The notes beneath the pieces are model-generated. The model saw nothing but the letters and a program-made list of their open reading frames with translations, ran no database searches and was not told where the DNA came from. This document shows positions 1-9,000 of a stretch of 11,984 nt of DNA, piece by piece. The DNA is from NORP309 sp964352735 (GTDB taxonomy: Bacteria; Pseudomonadota; Gammaproteobacteria; Xanthomonadales; Marinicellaceae). Within the stretch, counting starts at the first letter, position 1, and each line of letters begins with the position of its first letter. Both the position numbers and the translations under genes were made by a program. The stretch spans positions 1 through 11,984 of the forward strand of contig CAYGTC010000104.1 in the NCBI GenBank assembly GCA_964352735.1. The letters are read 5' to 3'.

Positions 1-41
1 AGGTTGGTGATGAACATCTGGCCCAAGCCATGTATGAAGCC
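1..41 (+). other. C-terminal tail of adenylation domain A0
   Basis: The first dozen residues (V-G-D-E-H-L-A-Q-A-M-Y-E) match the segment that follows the A10 motif in A1 and A2 of this protein, where the text is K-P-G-D-E-H-L-A-Q. They are therefore the last residues of an adenylation domain whose body lies upstream. None of its substrate pocket is visible, so the residue entering C1 cannot be predicted. Confidence 0.85.
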
Positions 42-3000
42 CCACAAAGCAAAACAGAAATCCTGTTGGCAGAGATTTGGCAGGATTTATTGAATGTTGA
101 ACAAGTTGGTCGACATGATGATTTTTTCACTTTGGGTGGGCACTCTTTATTGGCCGTTCGTCTTGTTTCTCAGGTGCAGCAACGCATGCAACGATCATTG
201 AGTCTGCAAAGTTTATTTGAAAAATCTCGATTAAAAGATTTGTCTAAATTCATAGACGAAACACAACAGGGTGAGTCAACAACTATTGCATTAGCGGATC
301 GGGCACAACCATTGCCACTTTCATGGGCACAACAGCGTTTATGGTTTATTGCTCAACTAGAGGGAGGTAGTGCCGCGTATCATATTTCTGGTGCTGTTCG
401 ATTAGAAGGAGAGCTTTCAAGTGATGCTTTAGCATTGGCTCTGGAGACCATTGTTGCTCGTCATGAAGCCTTGCGTACGGTATTTAAGGAATCCAATGGT
501 GAGGTATGGCAAGAAGTTATTTCGAGTGAGGACTTTGATTTTGAGTTGGTGCATAGAGATTTATGTAGTGCTAAAGATCAGCAAAGTGAATTAGCCATAG
601 AGACAGGAACCTTTAATCAAATGCCTTTTGATTTAAGCACTGGACCATTGATCCGAGGCATGTTAGTACGGTTATCAGAGCAGGATCATATTTTGTTGGT
701 AACGATGCATCATATTGTTTCTGATGGTTGGTCTATGGGTATATTGGTGAATGAGTTTAACGCATTGTATGAAGCTTATCGATTAAACAAAAACAATCCA
801 TTAACGGCGTTGCCCATTCAATATGTGGATTATGCTTTATGGCAGCGCACTGAACTCAGTGGCAAAGTATTGGCACGACAAAGTGCTTATTGGACAGAGC
901 ATTTAGCTGATGCACCCGGGTTATTGAATTTGCCAACCGATCACACGCGTCCAGCTATGCCAAGTTATAGAGGCGGGGTTGTTGGTGTCGAATTGAGTTC
1001 AGAGGTGAGTGAAAAAATAAGAACACTTGCCTTAAGCCAAGGCATTACCACACACATGGTATTGCATGCTGTGTGGTCAGTATTGTTGTCACGTTTAAGC
1101 GGGCAGGATCAGATTGTGGTGGGCACACCTGTTGCTAACCGTCAACGTCATGAAATCGAAGGGTTGATTGGTTTCTTTGTTAATACTTTGGCCTTGCGGA
1201 TGGATTTGAGTGAAGACTTGAGTGTCAAAGAAGTCTTATCACAAGTCAAGGCCATTACGTTGGGAGGCTATGCCAATCAAGATGTACCGTTTGAACAAGT
1301 GGTAGAAATGATTCATCCAGAACGAAGTTTGCGTTATAGTCCCATATTCCAAGCGATGTTCAATTTTACCCAAAGTGATACAGAGGGTGATTTAAGTCTA
1401 TCTGGCCTTTCTGCAGGTGGAGTGGCCATTGATTCGGATGTGATATCGAAGTTTGATTTGACCCTTGCCCTTATTGATACCAAAAATGTAAATGATGCTA
1501 ACAGCGAAAACGGCATCGTAGGTAGTTTGGAGTATGCTCGTGATTTATTTGATGAGCATACAATCGAGCGGTGGTCAGATTATTTTTCTCGTTTAGCAGC
1601 GGCGTTTGTTACAGCCATCGAAGCGCCTTTGCATGAGTTATCCATGTTTTCTGAATCTGAACGCCAACATTTGTTGGTGGATTTGAATCAAACCCAGATA
1701 GATTACCCAGATACCGCTTTGATTCATGAGTTGTTTGAAGACCTAACCAAAGCGAATCCTGATGCCGTCGCGGTGGTTTCGGGTGAGCATAACATGACTT
1801 ACCGAGCATTGAATGAACGCGCCAATCAGTTGGCCCATTATTTAATCGAGCAGGGCGTTAAAGCCGATACGCTGGTGGGTTTGTGTTTTGATCGTTCGAT
1901 TGATATGGTTGTTGGTTTATTAGGGATTTTAAAAGCAGGTGGAGCCTATGTGCCACTTGATTCAGCTTATCCTGAGGCCAGATTGGCTTATCAAATAAAA
2001 GATGCTGATCTGAAGATCATCATCACACAAGAATCATTACAAGACTTGGTTGCATCAGTAGCTCCTATTCAATGCATATGTTTGGATAATGACGAAATGC
2101 TTGCGTACTTGCATGATTATTCCAAACGCAATGTGAGTGCTATGAAACAAGGTTTGCATGCCAAAAGTCTTGCCTATGTCATTTATACCTCTGGTACAAC
2201 AGGCAACCCCAAAGGGGTATTGATTGAACATCAGAATGTTACATCACTGGTGATCAATAATAATTATGCCAACTTTTCTGATGAGACTGTCATGTTGTTC
2301 CACTCATCGATCTCCTTTGATGCGGCCACCTTTGAGATTTGGGGCGCATTATTAAATGGTGGTCGTTTGGTTGTGCAAGGCAATAGCATGATTGAGATGT
2401 CAGATCTTGGAGATTTCATATCTGAACATCGCATCAATACAGCGTGGATGACAGCAAGATTGTTTGATCAATTTGTTGTGAATTACCAAATACCACTTGT
2501 TGATATGCGTTATTTGTTGGCCGGTGGTGAACAAGTGAACGCAGAAATGTTCACTCAGATGAAACGTCTGAATCCTCAGTTGAATTTGGGCAATGGTTAT
2601 GGCCCTACTGAGAATACGACTTTCAGTTGTACTTATAGTATGCCCAATGTTTCAGATGTGACGATGACCAATATACCCATCGGTAAGCCACTGGCCAATC
2701 GAGGGGCTTATATATTAGATAAGCATCTTAAGTTATGCCCTCAAGGCGTGGTTGGAGAATTACACGTCAGCGGTGCGGGTCTCGCAAGAGGCTATTTAAA
2801 TCAGCCAGAATTGACAGCAGAGAAATTCATCGCCAATCCCTTTTATGAAATGAATGATGCAACAGATGACAACAATACAGTCAGCAATCGTTTATATAAA
2901 ACAGGTGATTTGGTGCGTTGTTTGCCAGATGGCAATATAGAATATGTGGGTCGTGTTGATCATCAAGTGAAATTACGTGGTTTCCGTATTGAATTGGGAG

Positions 3001-6000
3001 AGATAGAATCACAATTACAAAATCAACAATCGATACGCGATGCTGTAGTCATTATTGATGAAGAGCGATTGATCGCATATGTTACAACCAGTGATGGATC
3101 TGAATTGGACAATGAGTCATTGCGTCAGGGTTTGAGTGAATTTTTGCCAGAATACATGGTGCCATCGATTTACATAGCGCTTGAAGACATACCATTAACC
3201 AGCAATGGCAAAGTTGATCGTAAAGCCTTGCCGAAGCCAGGTGATGAACATTTGGCTCAGGCTCAATACGAAGCACCACAAACTGAAACCGAGGTCATTT
3301 TGTCTGAAATATGGCAAACTTTACTGCATGTTGAACGCATTGGTCGTCATGATAACTTCTTTAATTTGGGTGGTCATTCTTTGTTGGCTGTACGTCTGGT
3401 TTCTTTGGTGCAAGAACAGTTGCAACGGTCTTTGAGTTTACAAACTTTATTTGAACAGCCGGTACTTAAGAACCTATCTAAATCATTAGAGGCAATAAAG
3501 CAGGCTGAGTTGGCCCCTATTTTATTAGCTGATCGCACGGAACCTTTACCCTTGTCATGGGCACAACAGCGTTTGTGGTTTATTTCACAATTAGAGGGTG
3601 GTAATTCAGCATACCATATTCCTGGTGCTGTTCAATTACAAGGTGAACTATCAAAAGAGGCCTTGGAATTGGCTATGGCTACCGTCGTTGACCGCCATGA
3701 AGCCTTACGCACTGTGTTTATGGAAATTGATGGTGATGTTTGTCAAGAAATCATTTCCAGTGAAGATTTTAACTTTAAGCTATCGCATAAAGATTTGCAC
3801 TTTGTTGAAGATCAGCAGGGTGAGCTGGCACTTCTAGCTGAAACGTTCAATCAGATGCCATTTGATTTAAAAACGGGTCCATTAATCAGAGCAATGCTGG
3901 TGCAGTTATCAGAATCTGATCATATATTGCTGGTGACGATGCATCATATAGTTTCCGATGGTTGGTCGATGGGTGTATTGGTACGAGAATTCAATGCTTT
4001 GTATGAGGCCTATTGTTCAGGTAAACCCAACCCTTTGCCGCCATTGTCTATTCAATATGCCGATTATTCTGTATGGCAGCGCACAGAACTCAGTGGAAAT
4101 ATATTGGCACAACAAAGTGATTATTGGACAGAACACTTGGCCGATGCTCCAGAATTATTGAGTTTACCTACAGATCATCCTCGCCCAGCGATACAGAGTT
4201 ATCGAGGCGGTGTCGTCAATATCGAATTGAACCCAATGGTCAGTGAAAAGGTAAGGGCTTTAGCCTTGAGCCAAGGCATGACTGTACATATGGTATTGCA
4301 TGCTGCATGGTCACTGTTGCTGTCACGTTTGAGTGGTCAAGATCAGGTTGTGGTGGGCACACCAGTGGCCAATCGTCAGCGTCATGAAGTCGAAAGTTTA
4401 ATAGGATTCTTTGTCAATACTTTGGCCTTGCGCATTGATTTGAGTGAAGATTTGAATGTCAAAGAAATGCTGTCACAAGTTAAAACCACCACTTTAGGCG
4501 GCTATGCCAATCAGGATGTGCCGTTTGAGCAGGTGGTTGAGTTGGTACAACCAGAACGAAGTTTGCGTTACAGTCCGGTATTCCAAGCGATGTTTAATTT
4601 TGCGCAAAGCGATTCAGGTGAAGGTTTAAGTTTGTCGGGGCTGTCTTCAGGCGGTGTGACTCTTGAGTCAGATACGGTAGCAAAGTTTGATTTGACACTT
4701 TCCCTCGTTGATGCCAATAATTCAACTGATGGTGCTGAAAATTGTATTGAAGGAACATTGGAGTATGCCAGTGATTTGTTTGATAAATCGACGATTCAGC
4801 GATGGTCTGTTTATTTCTGCCAATTGCTTGAAGCATTTGTCAGTGACATTGAAGCTCCCTTGCATGAGTTAATCATATTATCTGAAGTTGAGCGTCAACA
4901 TTTGTTGGTGGATTTGAATCAAACCCAGGTAGATTACCCGAGCACTTTATTAATTCATGAGTTGTTTGAAAATCAAGTCAAGGTCAATCCTGATGCCGTT
5001 GCTGTGGTATTTGACAAAGACAGCATCACTTATAAAGATTTGAATCAGCGATCCAATCAATTGGCCCATTATTTAATCGAGCAAGGTGTTATGGCCGATA
5101 CTTTGGTGGGTTTGTGTCTTGATCGTTCGATTGATATGGTGATTGGTTTGTTGGCTATATTGAAAGCAGGCGGTGCCTATGTACCACTGGACCCTTCTTA
5201 TCCTGAAGCACGTCTGTCTTATCAAATCAAAGATGCTGATTTAAAAATCATAGTCACACAAACATCTTTGCAAGGTCAGTTGGTTTCAGAGAGTGGAATC
5301 CAATTTATATCTATTGATAACAGTAAGTTGTATGAATGTTTGAAAGTATATTCTAATGATAATTTAGACGCTGTGAAGCAGCACTTACATGTTCAAAATC
5401 TTGCCTATGTGATTTATACCTCTGGTACCACAGGCAACCCGAAAGGGGTGTTGATAGAACACCACAATGTCACATCACTGGTGATGAATAACCATTATGC
5501 CAGTTTTTCTGATGAAACCGTGATGTTGTTCCACTCCTCGGTGTCCTTTGATGCGGCCACCTTTGAAATTTGGGGTGCGTTATTGAATGGTGGCCGTTTG
5601 GTTGTGCAGGATAACAGCATGATCGAGATGTCAGCTCTTGGTGATTTCATATCAGAACATCGCGTTAATACGGCGTGGATGACCGCAAGATTATTTGACC
5701 AATTTGTGGCGAATTACCACAAACCGCTGACTGACATGCGCTATTTATTGGCTGGTGGTGAACAAGTGAATGCAGAGATGTTCAGCCAGATGAAGCGCTT
5801 GAATCCACAGTTGAATTTGGGCAATGGCTATGGCCCGACTGAGAACACAACGTTCAGTTGTACCTATCAAATGCCTGATACTTTTGATGCAAACATGGTT
5901 AATATACCCATTGGTAAACCATTGGCCAATCGAGGGGCTTATATATTAGATCAACACCTCAAATTATGCCCACTGGGTGTTGTTGGAGAATTGCACGTCA

Positions 6001-9000
6001 GTGGTGCAGGGTTGGCACGTGGTTATTTGAACGAGCCCGAATTGACCGCAGAGAAATTCATCACTAATCCATTTTATGATGCGACAGATGCCAACAATAC
6101 TGGCAGCAGCGAACGCTTATATAAGACGGGTGATTTGGTGCGTTGGCTGCCAGATGGCAATATAGAATTTGTCGGACGGGTTGATCATCAGATTAAATTG
6201 CGTGGTTTCCGCATAGAATTGGGTGAGATAGAATCACAATTACAAAACCTGGTATCGATACGCGATGCCGTAGTGGTGCTTGATGAAGAGCGACTGGTGG
6301 CTTACATTACCGCCAGTAATGATTGTGAATTGAACAGTGAATCATTACGTCAGGATTTGAGTGAATCATTACCAGAATACATGCTGCCAACCGTTTATGT
6401 AGAATTAGAAAATATACCGCTAACCAGTAATGGTAAAGTGAACCGTAAGGCCTTGCCTAAGCCAGGTGATGAACATCTGGCACAGGCCTTATATGAAGCG
6501 CCACAAACTGAAACAGAAGTCCTATTGGCTGAGATTTGGCAAAGCTTGTTGCCTATTGAACAGGTTGGCCGTCATGACAATTTCTTTAACTTGGGAGGTC
6601 ATTCCTTATTGGCTGTTCGTTTTGTTTCCTTAGTGCAACAACGCATGCAACGGTCATTAAATCTGCAAACGTTGTTTGAGCGGCCTATACTCAAGGATTT
6701 ATCTCAAACCTTAGATGAAGCAAAACAGGCTGAATTAATACCCATTACATTGGCTGATCGTACTCAGCGTTTACCGCTTTCATGGGCACAACAGCGTTTA
6801 TGGTTTATCGCACAATTAGAGGGCGGTAATGCGGCCTATCACATTCCTGGAGCTGTTCAATTAGAAGGAGAGTTGTCTCGCGATGCCCTAGAATTGGCAT
6901 TGGGCACCATTGTTGCTCGTCATGAGGCTTTGCGCACAGTATTTAAGGAGTCTAATGGTGATATTTGGCAAGAGATCATTTCCAATGCAGATTTTAGCTT
7001 TGAATTGACCCATAAAAATTTATGCACTGTTGAAGATCAACAAGGTGAGTTAGCGCTTCAGGCTGAAATATTCAATCAGATGCCATTTGACTTAACCAAG
7101 GGACCATTGATCCGTGGTCTGTTGTTACAATTATCAGAACAACAACATGTATTGTTGGTGACAATGCACCACATTGTTTCGGATGGTTGGTCAATGGGTG
7201 TATTGGTGCGAGAGTTTAATACCTTGTATGAAGCTTATCGATTAAATAAGTCGAACCCATTGCCAGCATTGCCTATTCAATATGTCGACTATGCGTTATG
7301 GCAGCACCACGAACTCAGTGGTGAAGTTTTGGCACAGCAAAACGCCTATTGGAAAGAACATTTGGCTGATGCTCCAGAGCTGTTAAGCTTGCCAATAGAT
7401 CATCCTCGTCCAGCTATGCCAAGTTATCGAGGCGGTAGCGTCAGTATTGAACTGGATTCAGAAGTGAGTCAACAACTCAGGTCTATGGCCTTAAGTCAAG
7501 GCATGACGGTACACATGGTATTGCATGCCGTGTGGTCACTATTGTTGTCTCGTTTAAGTGGTCAAGATCAGATTGTGGTCGGTACACCAGTGGCCAATCG
7601 TCAACGTCATGAAGTCGAAGGTTTGATTGGTTTCTTTGTCAATACTTTGGCTTTGCGTGTTGATTTGAGTGAAGATTTGAATGTGGAAGGGTTGTTGTCA
7701 CAGGTCAAAGCCATCACTTTAGGTGGTTATGCCAATCAAGATGTGCCGTTTGAACAAGTGGTTGAACTGGTACAACCAGAACGAAGTATGCGTTACAGTC
7801 CCGTATTTCAATCGATGTTTAATTTTGCGCAAGATAATGCAGAGGATAATATAAGCTTGTCTGGTTTGTCTTCAGGTGGATTGGCCCTTGAGTCGGATGT
7901 TGTTGCGAAATTTGATCTGACCCTTTCTCTTGTTGATACCAGAAATATCAATAACAGTACTGATCATGGTATTGTCGGTAGTATAGAGTATGCCATTGAT
8001 TTATTTGATGAGACGACGATCCATCGCTGGTCAGGTTATTTTAGCCGTTTGGTGGCGGCTTTTGTTGCAGACCTTGGCGCACCTGTATATGAGTTGGCGA
8101 TGTTGCCTGAGGCCGAACGCCAACACTTGTTGGTCGATTTAAATCAAACCCAAGTAGATTATCCTGATACAGCTTTGATACATGGTTTTTTTGAAGACCA
8201 GGTCAGGGTAAATCCCAAGGCGACTGCTGTGGTGTATGACACACACAGTTTAAGCTATGAAGCCTTGAATGAACGTGCCAATCAACTCGCTCATTATTTG
8301 ATTGAACAGGGTGTTAAGCCAGATGTCTTAGTGGGTCTTTGTCTTGAGCGTTCACTCGAGATGGTGATTGGCTTGTTGGGCATATTAAAAGCAGGTGGTG
8401 CCTATGTGCCATTAGACCCAACTTACCCTGAAGCGCGACTTGCCTATCAAATTACTGATGCAAAGTTAACCACCATAGTGACACAAGAGTCCCATCATGG
8501 GTTAATGCAATCAATGGCGCCTATTCAATTTGTGAGTTTGGATAACGATCAAATGCTTGAGTGCTTGCAAGGGTATCCCAAACACAATGTGAGCGCAGAA
8601 AAGCAAGGTTTGCATGCTCACAATTTGGCTTACGTGATTTATACCTCAGGTACAACGGGCAAACCCAAAGGTGTGATGATTGAACACCAAGCATTGGTGA
8701 ATCGAATAGACTGGATGCAAAATGAATATGGTTTATTGCCATCAGATAAAGTATTGCAGAAAACACCTTTTACTTTTGATGTATCTGTATGGGAGTTTTT
8801 ATGGACGTTAACTCATGGCAGTCAATTGGTGGTTGCAAAACCAAATGGTCACCAAGATCCAGACTATTTAATTGATATCATTAATGACCAACAAATCAGT
8901 ATATTGCATTTTGTGCCTTCAATGCTCAATGCCATTTTGCCATCATTTTCGACGAATGATTGTTTGTCTCTTCGTAAAGTATTTTGTAGTGGCGAAGCCT

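Noticed and set aside
3205..4161. Short + strand open frames inside C2 and the A1/T2 junction
   Set aside because: They lie in another frame within the strongly supported NRPS reading frame, have no recognisable domain, and their predicted proteins are low-complexity Trp/Leu/Cys-rich shadows.
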